A stretch of DNA of 64,000 bases from Mycolicibacterium komanii (GTDB taxonomy: Bacteria; Actinomycetota; Actinomycetes; Mycobacteriales; Mycobacteriaceae): NCBI RefSeq assembly GCF_001050035.1, contig NZ_CVTA01000044.1, forward strand, positions 1 to 64,000. The letters run 5' to 3'. The stretch's first letter is position 1, and each line of letters begins with the position of its first letter. Both the position numbers and the translations under genes were made by a program. Positions 46,839 through 58,751 of the stretch are shown piece after piece. The notes under the pieces are model-generated. The model searched no databases. It was not told where the DNA came from and saw only the letters and a list, made by a program, of their open reading frames with translations.

Positions 46839-47750
46839 ATGATTGTCGATCTGCCGGACACCACCACCAACGACATCAACAAGAAGATCACCGGCCTGCG
46901 CGAAGAGGGCGGCGCGATCACGTTGAGCCGGGTGCTCACGCTCGTCATCTCCCTGCACAGCGATGAACTGCTGGAGGATTCGATCGAGGCGGCCAACTTC
47001 GCCAGCCGCGAGCATCCCTGCCGGGTGATCGTCGTCGTGCCCGGCGACCGCGATGCGGCCAAGGCCCGACTCGATGCGCAACTGCGCGTCGGCGGGGACG
47101 CGGGGGCGGGAGAAGTCGTCTCGCTGCGCCTGCACGGCGAACTCGCCGACCACGCCAACAGCGTGGTACTGCCGTTCCTGCTGCCCGATACGCCGGTGGT
47201 GGCATGGTGGCCCGCAGGCGGACCTCCTGTCCCGGCGAAGGATCCATTGGGGCGGTTGGCGATTCGACGGATCACCAACGCCACCCAGTGCCCGGATCCG
47301 CTGGCGGCCATCAAGAGCCGACTCGAGGGCTATACCGCGGGTGACACCGACCTCTGCTGGGCGCGGATCACGTACTGGCGGGCGCTGTTGGCGGCGGCCG
47401 TCGATCAGGCCCCGCACGAACCGATCACGTCGGCAGTGGTGTCCGGACTGCGTGACGAACCGTCGCTCGACGTCCTGGCGGGATGGCTCGCGGCCAGGAC
47501 CGATGCGCCCGTGCAACGAGTGGTGGGCGATCTGAAGGTCGAGCTCATGCGCAATAGCGAGACCATCACCCTGACGCGGCCACAGACCGGTATCACCGCG
47601 ACGCTAAGCCGCACGAGCAAGCCGGAGGCTCGACTTCCGTTGGCGCGCAGGGAGGCCAAGGAATGTCTGGCCGAGGATCTGCGCAGGCTCGATGCGGACG
47701 AGATCTACCACGAAGCGCTCGAAGGCATCGAGAAGGTGCAGTACGCATGA
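46839..47750 (+). CDS. opcA: Glucose-6-phosphate dehydrogenase assembly protein OpcA
   Basis: 303 aa. OpcA promotes assembly and activity of Zwf. Begins [16 protein letters not shown]; central conserved [12 protein letters not shown] (about 125-136) and [12 protein letters not shown]. No membrane segment. It is separated from zwf by 72 bases with a purine-rich repeat, and its stop overlaps pgl (ATGA). Orthologue of Rv1446c. Confidence 0.95.
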   Translation: MIVDLPDTTTNDINKKITGLREEGGAITLSRVLTLVISLHSDELLEDSIEAANFASREHPCRVIVVVPGDRDAAKARLDAQLRVGGDAGAGEVVSLRLHGELADHANSVVLPFLLPDTPVVAWWPAGGPPVPAKDPLGRLAIRRITNATQCPDPLAAIKSRLEGYTAGDTDLCWARITYWRALLAAAVDQAPHEPITSAVVSGLRDEPSLDVLAGWLAARTDAPVQRVVGDLKVELMRNSETITLTRPQTGITATLSRTSKPEARLPLARREAKECLAEDLRRLDADEIYHEALEGIEKVQYA

Positions 47751-48484
47751 GCGCGACCGTCGAGCGGTATCCGGACACCGCCGCGATGGTTGCCGCCGCG
47801 GGTGATCGCCTGGTGGCGGCCATTGTGGAGGCCATCGGTAAGCGCGGTTCGGCGCAGATCGTCCTGACCGGCGGCGGCAGCGGCACGGGGTTGTTGAAAC
47901 GAGTCGCAGAGAGCAGCGCGCGGATCGACTGGTCCAAGGTCCACTTGTATTGGGGCGACGACCGTTTCGTGCCCGAGGACGACGACGAGCGCAACTACAA
48001 GCAGGCCCGCGAGGCGCTGCTGGATCACATCGACATCCCAGCGGCGAACGTGCACCCGATGGCCGCCAGCGGTGCGGAGTTCGGCGACGACCTTGACGCC
48101 GCCGCGGCGGACTACGAGAGCGTGCTGGCCGCGAACGCCGACAGCGGTGAGCCCGCACCCGATTTCGACGTCCATCTGCTCGGGATGGGCGGTGAGGGGC
48201 ACATCAACTCGTTGTTCCCGCACACCCCCGCGGTGCGCGAGACCGAACGCCTGGTCGTCGGCGTCGAGGACTCCCCCAAGCCACCTCCCCGGCGGATCAC
48301 GTTGACACTGCCCGCAGTTCGACGCTCGCGGGAGGTGTGGTTCGTCGTCTCCGGGGAGGGGAAAGCCGACGCGGTGGCGGCGGCGATCGGCGGAGCCGAT
48401 GCCGACGACGTGCCCGCTGCGGGCGCAGTGGGTCGAGAAGCGACGGTGTGGCTGCTCGACGAGGCTGCGGCAAGCAAGATCTGA
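47747..48484 (+). CDS. pgl: 6-phosphogluconolactonase
   Basis: 245 aa. Hydrolyses 6-phosphoglucono-lactone, the step after Zwf. N-terminal LTGGGSGTG phosphate loop (about 43-51), [16 protein letters not shown], and [13 protein letters not shown] with the catalytic His. ATG overlaps the opcA stop; the longer frame is inside opcA. Orthologue of Rv1445c (devB). Confidence 0.95.
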   Translation: MSATVERYPDTAAMVAAAGDRLVAAIVEAIGKRGSAQIVLTGGGSGTGLLKRVAESSARIDWSKVHLYWGDDRFVPEDDDERNYKQAREALLDHIDIPAANVHPMAASGAEFGDDLDAAAADYESVLAANADSGEPAPDFDVHLLGMGGEGHINSLFPHTPAVRETERLVVGVEDSPKPPPRRITLTLPAVRRSREVWFVVSGEGKADAVAAAIGGADADDVPAAGAVGREATVWLLDEAAASKI

Positions 48485-48491
48485 CGCGGGC

Positions 48492-49133
48492 TCAGGCCTC
48501 GATCCGCTGCCGGAGAATCGGTAGCCCCGGGCCGCCGAGTGTGGACAAGAGCGGTCTGCGCCCGAGGACGCTCATCAGCAACGATCCAGCGGGACCGCGG
48601 ATCTCGTCGCCTCGACCCCACGCCTGTCCGATGTCGGTGGCGTGCAGGCGTAGGCCCTTTAGTCGGCTGCGAGGCAGGAAGCCGTATGCCTTCGGCCCCG
48701 TGAGGAATTCGAGCACCGGCGCGATGCGTTCCGGGGCCGGCTCGTAGGGAATGCCGAGCGGGATCTTGATGTCGCCGCCGTGCGCTAGGACGTCGGTGAG
48801 TCCGGACAGGGGGCCGGTCACCGGCGGACTGAGGCGATGGTGGGCGCGCCTGCGGAGGGTGTCGGCGATCTCGGCGGCCGGTTGTTGTGCTCGGCGGCGC
48901 GCCAACTCGTCGATGGCCCAGCTGATGCCGCCGCGGCGAAGCGCGGTGAGCTGAAACGTCCAGAAGCCGTCGGCGAACACGCTCACGAGGTGCGCGGCAA
49001 CCATCTTGACGCTCCATCCCTCACAGAGACTGGGAGTCGCCAACTGGGCGTCGTCGAGGCCGTCGATGAGAGCCGCAATCTGCAGTCGCTCGTCGGCCAC
49101 CGCCTCGAAAACGAACTCGCGGTCCAAGGGCAT
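48492..49133 (-). CDS. Maleylpyruvate isomerase-type, mycothiol-dependent DinB-like protein
   Basis: 213 aa. DinB-fold N-terminus (EFVFEAVADERLQIAALIDGLDD, then WSVKMVAAHLV with the metal His) of the mycothiol-dependent maleylpyruvate isomerase family, then a variable C-terminal part (HATDIGQAWGRG). Members use mycothiol or are diverged into unknown roles. ATG at 49133 is preceded by GGGAGGA. It stands alone, seven bases from the pgl stop (convergent). Confidence 0.85.
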   Translation of the reverse strand: MPLDREFVFEAVADERLQIAALIDGLDDAQLATPSLCEGWSVKMVAAHLVSVFADGFWTFQLTALRRGGISWAIDELARRRAQQPAAEIADTLRRRAHHRLSPPVTGPLSGLTDVLAHGGDIKIPLGIPYEPAPERIAPVLEFLTGPKAYGFLPRSRLKGLRLHATDIGQAWGRGDEIRGPAGSLLMSVLGRRPLLSTLGGPGLPILRQRIEA

Positions 49134-49158
49134 GGTCGTCCTCCCTGTGTGCGCCCGA

Positions 49159-49725
49159 TCAGTCGTGTTTGGCCTCGTATCGCAGCAGTACCGTGCCACC
49201 GGGGAAGGTGCGGTTCTCCAACAGCCGCAGTGAGATCCACGACGGCAGGGTCGGCAAGAACCGAGTGCCGCCGCCGACCAGGGTGGGCGCGACGACGATC
49301 AGGTACTCGTCCACCAGTCCAGCCTGCACGATGGGTGCGGCCAGGGTCGCACCGGCCACCTCCAGGCGGCCGTCGGTCTCGGCCTTCAGCTTCCTCACCA
49401 CGTCGACAGGGTCACCGCGTTCCAGGCGAGAGTTCCAGTCGACGGATTTCAGGGTGCGCGAGAACACGACCTTGGGCATGTCGCGCCAGACGCGGGCGTA
49501 GTCGACGATGACCGGATCGGCGTCCGGATCTTCGTCCGCGTTCGGCCAGTACGCCGACATCAGCTCGTAGAGTCGCCGCCCGTAGAACGACAGCGCGGTC
49601 TCGCGCTCGAAGTCGTTCCAGTACTGGTGCAGTTCTTGGCTCGGTTCGGACCAGTCGATGCTGCCTTGTGCGTCGGCGATGTAGCCGTCGACCGAGACGT
49701 TGAAGCCGTAGATGAGCTTGCCCAC
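49159..49725 (-). CDS. Dihydrofolate reductase/RibD-C family protein
   Basis: 188 aa. DHFR-like fold of the RibD C-terminal type: KLIYGFNVSVDGYIADAQG at the N-terminus, GRRLYELMSAYWP, and GGGTRFLP near the end. These small reductases in actinobacteria are mostly uncharacterised NADPH-dependent proteins. The conserved N-terminus supports a GTG start at 49725; the frame is open to 49770. 25 bases before the DinB-like gene on the same strand. Confidence 0.87.
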   Translation of the reverse strand: MGKLIYGFNVSVDGYIADAQGSIDWSEPSQELHQYWNDFERETALSFYGRRLYELMSAYWPNADEDPDADPVIVDYARVWRDMPKVVFSRTLKSVDWNSRLERGDPVDVVRKLKAETDGRLEVAGATLAAPIVQAGLVDEYLIVVAPTLVGGGTRFLPTLPSWISLRLLENRTFPGGTVLLRYEAKHD

Positions 49726-49787
49726 GCGGTTCAGACTGCCACGCGAGACGAACGCGGCGAGCGCCGCCACGTGTCAGTGGGCACGAG

Positions 49788-49793
49788 TAAAGT
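49788..49793 (+). promoter_or_regulatory. Candidate -10 of the second HNH gene, leaderless
   Basis: TAAAGT, exactly seven bases before the ATG at 49801. A GTGTCA at 49771 is too close for a -35. Inference. Confidence 0.4.
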
Positions 49794-49800
49794 CGCACAC

Positions 49801-51234
49801 ATGTTCGATAGATTCGATGACGCAGCGGTGGCCGAAACCATCACCGCGGCGTCGCGCGAGCAGAGCGCAGCCTGCGGCCGTGAGCTCATGGCCATCGGTG
49901 AGCTGTACGCCCGTCGTGCTCCCGAGGACGATGCCGAGCGGGCGAACTGGGCCGTCGACGGCCACGCCAACGTGGTGGCCGAGGTCGCGGCGGCGTTGAA
50001 CATCAGTCGGGGCCGCGCAGCAAGCCGCCTTCGCTACGCGATCGACTTGCGCGAGCGCTTGCCCAAGGTCGCCGAGGTGTTCGCAAACGGGCAGATCGAC
50101 TTCCGGATGATGGCCGCACTGGTCAGCCGCAGTTGCAATGTCGAGGACGATGACCGCATCGCCCGCCTCGACGCGGCGTTCGCCAAATGGGCACCGAAAT
50201 GGATGAAGTTGTCCGGCCCCAAACTTCACGAACGCATCGACATGTGGGTGGAGAAGTTCGATCCGGCGGGTGTGCGCGAACCCAAGCCGGAAAACGATGG
50301 TCGGTACCTGCACGTCGGGCCGATGGGCAAGGGGATGGTCGGGGTGTGGGCGCGGCTCACATTCGAGGAGGGTGTCGCGTTCGATACTCGCGTCGATCAG
50401 GTCGTCGCCACCGTCTGCGATGACGACCCGCGCACCCAGGATCAGCGGCGCGTCGACGCGATGATGGCGATGTCCGAAGGCCGGATGTATCTCGTGTGCG
50501 GTTGCGGCGCCGAGAATTGCCAGCGGGGGGCCACCGCTGAACCGTCCACCCAGATCGTCATCAACGTGCTCGCAGAGCAGGCGACGATCGAGGGCCGGTC
50601 GAACAACCCGGGCTTCCTGCCGGGCTACGGTGCGGTGCCGGCGGCGATGCTGCGCGAACAGCTGACGACCGCCAGGCTGCGCCCGGTCGCGCTTCCCGAA
50701 CCCTGCGCAGAGGCTGGCTACCGCCCGTCGGCGGCGCTGGCCCGCTTCATCCGGTGGCGCGACCTGACGTGCCGATTCCCCGGCTGCGACGTCCCCGCTG
50801 AGCACTGCCAGATCGACCACACGATGCCCTGGCCTATGGGACCGACTCATCCGTCAAACCTCAAGCTACTCTGCGTGTTTCACCATTTGCTGAAAACGTT
50901 CTGGATTGGTGAGGGCGGCTGGAGAGACCAGCAGCTGCCCGACGGGACGGTGATCTGGCGAGCGCCGAGTGGGCAGACGTACACCACCACGCCGGCCGGT
51001 GCGGAGTTCTTCGAGCAGTTAGCCGTGCCCACCGGCGAAGTCGAGACCACGCAGTCGAACCGACCGGCTTCCGAGTACCGCGGTGCGATGATGCCGCTGC
51101 GTCGTCGCAGCCGCGCCGAGGACAGGGCTTACCGCATCGCGCTGGAGCGGCAACACAACGCCCAGCGGATCGCCCGAAAACAATTACTCCTCTCCGAGCG
51201 CATCGCCAGGGACGACGAACCGCCGCCGTTCTGA
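49801..51234 (+). CDS. DUF222/HNH endonuclease-like protein, 13E12 repeat family
   Basis: 477 aa. DUF222 (about 5-310) followed by an intact-looking HNH module (about 330-380): CRFPGCDVP zinc pair, CQIDHTMPWP His, and PSNLKLLCVFHHLLKT Asn/His. Then a basic C-terminal tail (RRRSRAEDRAYR). ATG at 49801; the open frame from 49627 lies antisense to the RibD-type gene. Paralogue of the gene at 26921, which has a degraded HNH centre. Function unknown; the family is spread by duplication in mycobacteria. Confidence 0.9.
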   Translation: MFDRFDDAAVAETITAASREQSAACGRELMAIGELYARRAPEDDAERANWAVDGHANVVAEVAAALNISRGRAASRLRYAIDLRERLPKVAEVFANGQIDFRMMAALVSRSCNVEDDDRIARLDAAFAKWAPKWMKLSGPKLHERIDMWVEKFDPAGVREPKPENDGRYLHVGPMGKGMVGVWARLTFEEGVAFDTRVDQVVATVCDDDPRTQDQRRVDAMMAMSEGRMYLVCGCGAENCQRGATAEPSTQIVINVLAEQATIEGRSNNPGFLPGYGAVPAAMLREQLTTARLRPVALPEPCAEAGYRPSAALARFIRWRDLTCRFPGCDVPAEHCQIDHTMPWPMGPTHPSNLKLLCVFHHLLKTFWIGEGGWRDQQLPDGTVIWRAPSGQTYTTTPAGAEFFEQLAVPTGEVETTQSNRPASEYRGAMMPLRRRSRAEDRAYRIALERQHNAQRIARKQLLLSERIARDDEPPPF

Positions 51235-51395
51235 GGAATCGTCGGCGCCATCACGGAACCCCGCCTCGTAGTCCCCTGACGCAGATCGGAGCATGACACT
51301 GCGCGGGTCCATCGCGCATTGCCGAGACGTGGACTCTCTGTGGCTCATATTTGTTCAGACGACGGGTTCCACCCAGCGGTTCCACCGACTGCGGT

Positions 51396-51401
51396 CATAA
51401 T
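51396..51401 (+). promoter_or_regulatory. Candidate -10 of the coiled-coil gene, leaderless
   Basis: CATAAT, one base off the TATAAT consensus, seven bases before the ATG at 51409. The preceding 150 bases (51235-51390) show no other clear signal. Confidence 0.42.
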
Positions 51402-51408
51402 GGCCGTC

Positions 51409-51780
51409 ATGGCAGACAAGGGCGGTCGGCCGGTGCGCACCGGGCCCGAACGGATCAGGAAGCTCGCGCAGGCGGCGCTGAACGCCGACGTCACCGTCGA
51501 GCAGGTCGACACCATCCTCGAGGGGTTGAGCGAGACGCTCGAAGACCTCAACAGCTCGACTGCCAACCTCGATGCCACCCTGGAGCGGTTCAATGAGACC
51601 ATCAACCAGATCAACGAGTTGGCGCCACGCCTCAACGGCGTCGTCGACCGGATGGAAGGCATCGTCAGCCGGGTCGAGCGGATCGTTGGCCTTGGCGAGT
51701 CCGTGATCTCTCCGCTGGCCGCAACCGAACAGGTGGTGCGCGGTGCAGTGAACAAGGTTCGCCGGTCCGCCGGCCTCTGA
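51409..51780 (+). CDS. Small coiled-coil protein, phasin-like
   Basis: 123 aa. A basic N-terminus (KGGRPVRTGPERIRKL) is followed by a long amphipathic coiled coil (about 25-95: repeated LEGLSETLEDL, NLDATLERFNETINQ units with heptad Leu/Ile). No membrane helix; C-terminus GAVNKVRRSAG. Shape recalls phasins or polyhydroxyalkanoate/lipid-droplet surface proteins or apolipoprotein-type helices, but this is only a likeness. ATG at 51409 fits the leaderless -10; ATG at 51400 would overlap it. Confidence 0.75.
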   Translation: MADKGGRPVRTGPERIRKLAQAALNADVTVEQVDTILEGLSETLEDLNSSTANLDATLERFNETINQINELAPRLNGVVDRMEGIVSRVERIVGLGESVISPLAATEQVVRGAVNKVRRSAGL

Positions 51781-51788
51781 CCGCCGAA

Positions 51789-54587
51789 CTAGCCGCTGTT
51801 GCGCAGCGCCGTCGCCAAACCGCTCATCGTCAACAGAATCCCGCGCTGGACGAGCTCGTCGTCGTCGCCAGACCGGTAGCGGCGCAGCAACTCGACCTGC
51901 AGGTGGTTCAGCGGTTCGAGGTACGGGAACCGGTTGAACACCGAACGGGCCAGCGCCGGGTTGTCCGCGAGCAGATCGTCCTGGCCGGTGATGAGGTTGT
52001 GCATCCGGATCGTGCGGTCGTGTTCGTCGGCGATCTTGTCGAACACTCGCCGCCGTAGCTCCTCGTCGTCCACCAGTTCGGAATACCGCGCGGCCAATCC
52101 CAGATCGGATTTCGCCATCACTTGCGCCATATTCGACAGCACGGTGCGGAAGAACGGCCACCGCCGGTAGAGGTCCCGCAAGACCTCGACACGGTCCTCC
52201 TCCGACTCGGGACCCTCGGCGATCCACTCCTCGAAGGCCTTCCCCGTGCCGTACCAGCCGGGCAGCATCACCCGCGACTGGCTCCACGCCAGTACCCACG
52301 GAATCGCCCGCAGGTCCGCGATCGACGTGGTCGGCTTGCGCGACGACGGCCTACTCCCGATGTTCAGTGCGCCGATCTCGCTCACCGGCGTCGATGCCTT
52401 GAAGTAGTCGACGAAACCCGGTGTCTCGTGCACCAATTCGGCGTACGCCCGCTGCGCTCGGGCAGCGAGGTCGTCGAGCACCTCGTAGGCCGGACCCGCT
52501 TCGTCGCCGAGACCCTCCACATCGAGCAACGTGGCCCCCAACGTGGCGGCCAGGAGGGTTTCGAGATTGCGAGACGCCACCTGCGGCTCGGCGTATTTCG
52601 CCGCGATCACCTCGCCCTGCTCGGTGAGCCGCAGCGATCCGTTCACCGCACCGGGCGGCTGCGCGAGGATGGCGTCGTAGCTCGGACCGCCGCCCCTACC
52701 CACGGTGCCACCGCGACCGTGGAAGAGCCGCAACCGGATTCCGGTCTTGCGCGCCGACTCCACCAGGTCGAGTTCGGCCCGGTACAGCGCCCAGTTGGCC
52801 GCCAGGTAGCCGCCGTCCTTGTTCGAGTCGGAGTAGCCGAGCATCACCTCTTGGCTCTCGCTGCGCGTCGACACGATCGACCGGTACACCGGAAGGTCCA
52901 GCGCCGCTTCGAGAATCGAGGAACCGCGCTGCAAATCGTCGATGGTCTCGAACAACGGCACGACGCCCACCGGGGCGTACGGCGTCTCCCCCGACACGTC
53001 GAGCAGCCCGACCTCTTTGAGCAGGATCGCCGCCTCCAGCATGTCCGACACCGACTCGCACATCGAGATGATGTAGTTCGGCACCGCCCGCGAACCGAGG
53101 ATCCGCACCGCCCGTGCGGCGGCCGCGACGATGTCGAGTTCCTTGCGGGCCAGTTCGGACAGCTCCGCACCGGCCTTGACCAGCGGCCGCCGGGTCGACA
53201 GCTCACCGGCCAACAACTCGACGCGCTCGGATTCCGTCAGCGACCCGTAGTCAGGGTGCACACCCGCCCACGCCAGCAGCTCGGCGATGACTTCCTCGTG
53301 AACCTCGGAGTTCTGCCGCATGTCGAGGCCGCAGAGGTGGAATCCGAAGGTGCGCACGGCTTCCCGCAGCCGGGCCAACCGATCATCGGCCAGCACCGCG
53401 CTGCCGTTGGTGCGCAGCGACTCGTCGACCACGTCCAGGTCGGCGAGAAGTTCGGCGGGCGACTCGTAGCGCTCGAGCCCCAGATCGAGTTCGTGCTCGG
53501 GCTGCTCGTCGAGGATCTCCTTCGCCGTCGACGTCAGCCGGGAGTGGATCACCCGCAACGCTCGGCGGTAGGGCTCGTCGGCCCGCGCGGGTTCCTCGCA
53601 ACGCGCGGCCAGCGCTTCGAGACCCTCGCTGATCCGGACCAGCCGCGCCGACATCGACAGCTCCTCTTCCAGCGCTGTGATCTCGACGAAGTAGTGGTCG
53701 AACGCCGTATAGGCGGCCCGGCCGGTCGCGAGTCGAACGACCTCGGCGGTGACGTTGGGGTTGCCGTCTCGATCCCCGCCGATCCACGACCCGGGCCGCA
53801 CGATCGGTTCGTCCAGCAGCCCGGCGTCGGGCCAACGGGATTGCAGCTCGGTGCGCACGTCGGCGTTCACCTGAGGGATGACCTCGAAGAACGCCGCCGG
53901 GTAATACCGCAGACCCGTTTCGATCTCGTCCTGAATCTTCAACCGCGACAACCGAACCAGTGCGGTCTGCCACAACGTCAGGATGTGGCGGCGCAGCTCA
54001 CTCTCGATGTCTCGGCCGTCGGCGCTGTCGTGCCCGTGTAGCCGCAGCCGCATCAGCTCGGTGATGCGGTGCTGGGTGTCGAAGATCGTGCGGCGTCTGG
54101 TCTCGGTGGGGTGCGCGGTGATCACCGGCGACACCATCGCCCCCGTGAGGGCTTTGGCAACGGTCTCGGCGTCGAGGTCGACGGCGTCCAGCTTGGCATA
54201 GGTTGCGGCGAGACTGCTGTTCTGCGGCGGCTCACCCGCTTGCACGTGGACGGCCCGGCGACGCTCCCGGTGGATGTCCTCGGCGACGTTCGCCAGCAGC
54301 GCGAAGTGGGTGAACGCGCGGATCACCGGGATCGCCTGATGGATGTCGATGCCGTCGAACATGTCCGCCAGCTCCGAACGGTCGATCTCGGAGCGGCGCA
54401 CCCGGAACGACTCGACGCGGGCGCGCTCGACGAGGTCGAACACCTCGTCGCCGTTCTGCTCGCGGACGGTGTCGCCGAGTATGGCGCCGAGGAGTCGGAT
54501 GTCCTCACGCATGGGCTCGGTGGCGTCGCGACCGACCTTGGTCCGCCTGACCGCGCCTATCGGTTCGAGTCCGGCGACTTCAGCCAT
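51789..54587 (-). CDS. ppc: Phosphoenolpyruvate carboxylase
   Basis: 932 aa, full length. Carboxylates PEP to oxaloacetate (anaplerosis). Active-site motifs: [11 protein letters not shown] with the catalytic His, [33 protein letters not shown], and the C-terminal ALRNSG. A single polypeptide of the bacterial type. The start ATG at 54587 has GATACT six bases upstream and so may be leaderless. Convergent with the small coiled-coil gene. Confidence 0.97.
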   Translation of the reverse strand: MAEVAGLEPIGAVRRTKVGRDATEPMREDIRLLGAILGDTVREQNGDEVFDLVERARVESFRVRRSEIDRSELADMFDGIDIHQAIPVIRAFTHFALLANVAEDIHRERRRAVHVQAGEPPQNSSLAATYAKLDAVDLDAETVAKALTGAMVSPVITAHPTETRRRTIFDTQHRITELMRLRLHGHDSADGRDIESELRRHILTLWQTALVRLSRLKIQDEIETGLRYYPAAFFEVIPQVNADVRTELQSRWPDAGLLDEPIVRPGSWIGGDRDGNPNVTAEVVRLATGRAAYTAFDHYFVEITALEEELSMSARLVRISEGLEALAARCEEPARADEPYRRALRVIHSRLTSTAKEILDEQPEHELDLGLERYESPAELLADLDVVDESLRTNGSAVLADDRLARLREAVRTFGFHLCGLDMRQNSEVHEEVIAELLAWAGVHPDYGSLTESERVELLAGELSTRRPLVKAGAELSELARKELDIVAAAARAVRILGSRAVPNYIISMCESVSDMLEAAILLKEVGLLDVSGETPYAPVGVVPLFETIDDLQRGSSILEAALDLPVYRSIVSTRSESQEVMLGYSDSNKDGGYLAANWALYRAELDLVESARKTGIRLRLFHGRGGTVGRGGGPSYDAILAQPPGAVNGSLRLTEQGEVIAAKYAEPQVASRNLETLLAATLGATLLDVEGLGDEAGPAYEVLDDLAARAQRAYAELVHETPGFVDYFKASTPVSEIGALNIGSRPSSRKPTTSIADLRAIPWVLAWSQSRVMLPGWYGTGKAFEEWIAEGPESEEDRVEVLRDLYRRWPFFRTVLSNMAQVMAKSDLGLAARYSELVDDEELRRRVFDKIADEHDRTIRMHNLITGQDDLLADNPALARSVFNRFPYLEPLNHLQVELLRRYRSGDDDELVQRGILLTMSGLATALRNSG

Positions 54588-54593
54588 GAGTCA

Positions 54594-54599
54594 AGTATC
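54594..54599 (-). promoter_or_regulatory. Candidate -10 of ppc, leaderless
   Basis: GATACT on the minus strand, six bases before the ATG at 54587. No convincing -35. Inference. Confidence 0.35.
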
Positions 54600-54638
54600 G
54601 ACGGCTCCGGGCCGGGCCGCACAGCGAGGTGCGCAGAA

Positions 54639-54872
54639 TCAGCTGTACTTGATGAGCAGCGCGACGCCGACGATCGAGACGAGCCAGATGCCCGTGACGA
54701 ACAACGTCAACCGGTCCAGGTTCTTCTCCACCACCGTCGAGCCCGACAGGCTGGACTGAACGCCGCCGCCGAACAGCGTGGACAGGCCGCCGCCCTTGGC
54801 GCGATGCAGCAGCACCAGGAGCACGACCAGGACACTGGTCACTACCAGGGTGATCTGCAGGGCCAATTCCAT
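54639..54872 (-). CDS. secG: Protein translocase subunit SecG
   Basis: 77 aa. Two membrane helices (about 3-22 and 54-74) joined by a cytosolic loop with RAKGGGLSTLFGGG, the SecG signature. Accessory subunit of SecYEG. ATG at 54872 has TAGTCT seven bases upstream. It follows tpiA by 46 bases, an order conserved in actinobacteria. Orthologue of Rv1440. Confidence 0.95.
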   Translation of the reverse strand: MELALQITLVVTSVLVVLLVLLHRAKGGGLSTLFGGGVQSSLSGSTVVEKNLDRLTLFVTGIWLVSIVGVALLIKYS

Positions 54873-54879
54873 GGGCGCA

Positions 54880-54885
54880 AGACTA
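54880..54885 (-). promoter_or_regulatory. Candidate -10 of secG, leaderless
   Basis: TAGTCT on the minus strand, seven bases before the ATG at 54872. The same hexamer is seen before the VTT gene at 4135. Confidence 0.4.
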
Positions 54886-54918
54886 CCTAATCGACGGCGA
54901 CGCTCACTAATCGGCGCG

Positions 54919-55704
54919 CTAGGGCAGGGGCCCGCCGGCCGCAATGGCCGACAGCGTGGCGAACTGCTCGCCGTCCAGCGACGCTCCGCCGACCAGGGCT
55001 CCGTCGATGTCTTCCTGCGCGACGATGTCGCCGACGTTCTTGGCGTTGACCGACCCGCCGTACAGCACCCGGACACCGGCGGCCACCTGCGGCGACGCCA
55101 GCTTGCCCAGCTCGTCGCGGATCGCCTTGCAGACCTCCTGGGCGTCGGCCGCGCTGGCCACCCGGCCGGTGCCGATGGCCCACACGGGCTCGTAGGCGAT
55201 CACGGCCTGACCGATCTGTTCGGCCGACAGGCCCGCCAGCGACCCCCGCAGGGACTCCACGTTGTGCTCGACGTGGTTGCCCGCCTCACGAACCTCGAGT
55301 TGCTCACCGATGCAGATGATCGGCACCAACCCGTGCCGGAAGGCGGCCGCCGCCTTGGCCGCGACGATCTCGTCGTCCTCGTGGTGGTAGGTGCGGCGTT
55401 CGGAGTGGCCGACGACGACGAAGGTGCAACCCAGCTTGGCCAGGAACGCGCCGCTGATGTCGCCGGTGTATGCGCCCGAATCGTGCTGCGAGAGATCCTG
55501 CGCGCCGTAGGTCAGCAACAGCTTGTCGCCGTCTACGAGGGTTTGGACGCTGCGTAGATCGGTGAACGGCGGGATCACCGTCACGTCGACCTTGTCGAAG
55601 TACTTCGCCGGCAAGGCGAATGCGATCTTCTGCACCAGCGCGATCGCCTCGAAGTGGTTGAGGTTCATCTTCCAGTTGCCGGCGATCAGCGGCTTACGGC
55701 TCAC
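54919..55704 (-). CDS. tpiA: Triosephosphate isomerase
   Basis: 261 aa, as in M. tuberculosis. Catalytic residues: Lys in GNWKMN, His in VVGHSERR, Glu in [11 protein letters not shown]; phosphate loop YGGSVN. GTG start at 55704 ([11 protein letters not shown]) with GAGAGG upstream; TTG-type extension to 55722 is rejected. 14 bases after pgk. Orthologue of Rv1438. Confidence 0.96.
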   Translation of the reverse strand: MSRKPLIAGNWKMNLNHFEAIALVQKIAFALPAKYFDKVDVTVIPPFTDLRSVQTLVDGDKLLLTYGAQDLSQHDSGAYTGDISGAFLAKLGCTFVVVGHSERRTYHHEDDEIVAAKAAAAFRHGLVPIICIGEQLEVREAGNHVEHNVESLRGSLAGLSAEQIGQAVIAYEPVWAIGTGRVASAADAQEVCKAIRDELGKLASPQVAAGVRVLYGGSVNAKNVGDIVAQEDIDGALVGGASLDGEQFATLSAIAAGGPLP

Positions 55705-55718
55705 GATTCCAAAACCTC

Positions 55719-56930
55719 TCACTCTTCCAAAACAGCGATACCGGGCAGTTTCTTGCCTTCAAGGTATTCCAGCGAGGCCCCGCCCCCGGTCGAAATGTGA
55801 GAGAAGCCCTCTTCGCCCAAGCCGAGCTGACGGACCGCCGCCGCGGAATCGCCGCCGCCAACGACGCTGAACGCGCCCTTGCCGGTCGCGGCGATGATCG
55901 CCTCGGCGACGCCCTTGGTGCCCGCTGCGAACGCCGAGAACTCGAACACGCCCATCGGGCCGTTCCAGAACACGGTCTTGGCGTTGGACAGCAGCGTCGT
56001 GAAGCGCTCCACCGAGCCCGGGCCGATGTCGAGGCCCATCTTGTCCTCGGGAATCTTGTCGGCGGCGACGACCTCAGCCGACGCGTCCGCGGCGAACTTG
56101 TCGGCCACCACGATGTCGACCGGGACGTGGATCACGTCGGCGTAGGTGTCGAGCAGCTTGCGGCACGTCTCGATCATGCCTTCTTCCAGCAGCGAGGTAC
56201 CGACCGAAACACCCTGTGAGGCAAGGAATGTGAAGCACATTCCCCCGCCGATGATCAGGCTGTCGGCCTTCTCCGCCAACGACTCGATGACCGCCAGCTT
56301 GTCGGAGACCTTCGACCCGCCGAGCACCACCGCGTAGGGCTTGTCGGTCGAGGTGGTCAGCTGCTCGAGCACGTTGACCTCGGCGGCCACCAACGTGCCC
56401 GCATAGTGCGGGAGCAGGGTGGCGACGTCGTACACCGACGCCTGCTTGCGGTGCACCACGCCGAATCCGTCGGAGACGAAAGCACCGTCATCGCCGACGA
56501 GTTCGACGAGCTGCTTGGCCAGCGCCAGACGTTCGGCGTCGTCCTTGCTGGTTTCGCGGGCATCGAAGCGGATGTTCTCCAGCAACAGGATGTCGCCGTC
56601 GGTCAGTCCTTCGGCGCGGGCGAGTGCGTCGGTGCCGACGACGTCACCGGCCAGCTGAACGTGGCGACCGAGCTGCTCCCCCAACGCCTTCGCGACCGGA
56701 GCCAGCGAAAGCTTCGGATCGGGCTCGCCCTTGGGCCGGCCGAGATGTGCGGTGACGATCACCTTGGCACCCGCGTCGGAAAGCGCCTTCAGCGTGGGCA
56801 CCGACGCGGTGATACGACCTGGGTCGGTGATGTTGCCGTCGTCGAGCGGAACGTTCAGATCCGAGCGGACCAGCACCCCGCGATCTGAAACACCTTCACC
56901 GAGAAGGTCTTCCAGAGTCTTGATCGCCAC
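55719..56930 (-). CDS. pgk: Phosphoglycerate kinase
   Basis: 403 aa. Two-domain kinase; N-terminal RSDLNVPLD and HLGRPKG, hinge and nucleotide site [16 protein letters not shown]-terminal GGGDSAAA. Makes ATP from 1,3-bisphosphoglycerate. GTG at 56930 gives AIKTLEDLL; an extension to 56954 overlaps gap. Four bases after the gap stop. Orthologue of Rv1437. Confidence 0.96.
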   Translation of the reverse strand: MAIKTLEDLLGEGVSDRGVLVRSDLNVPLDDGNITDPGRITASVPTLKALSDAGAKVIVTAHLGRPKGEPDPKLSLAPVAKALGEQLGRHVQLAGDVVGTDALARAEGLTDGDILLLENIRFDARETSKDDAERLALAKQLVELVGDDGAFVSDGFGVVHRKQASVYDVATLLPHYAGTLVAAEVNVLEQLTTSTDKPYAVVLGGSKVSDKLAVIESLAEKADSLIIGGGMCFTFLASQGVSVGTSLLEEGMIETCRKLLDTYADVIHVPVDIVVADKFAADASAEVVAADKIPEDKMGLDIGPGSVERFTTLLSNAKTVFWNGPMGVFEFSAFAAGTKGVAEAIIAATGKGAFSVVGGGDSAAAVRQLGLGEEGFSHISTGGGASLEYLEGKKLPGIAVLEE

Positions 56931-56934
56931 GGTG

Positions 56935-58747
<1,813 letters not shown>

Positions 58748-58751
58748 GGGT

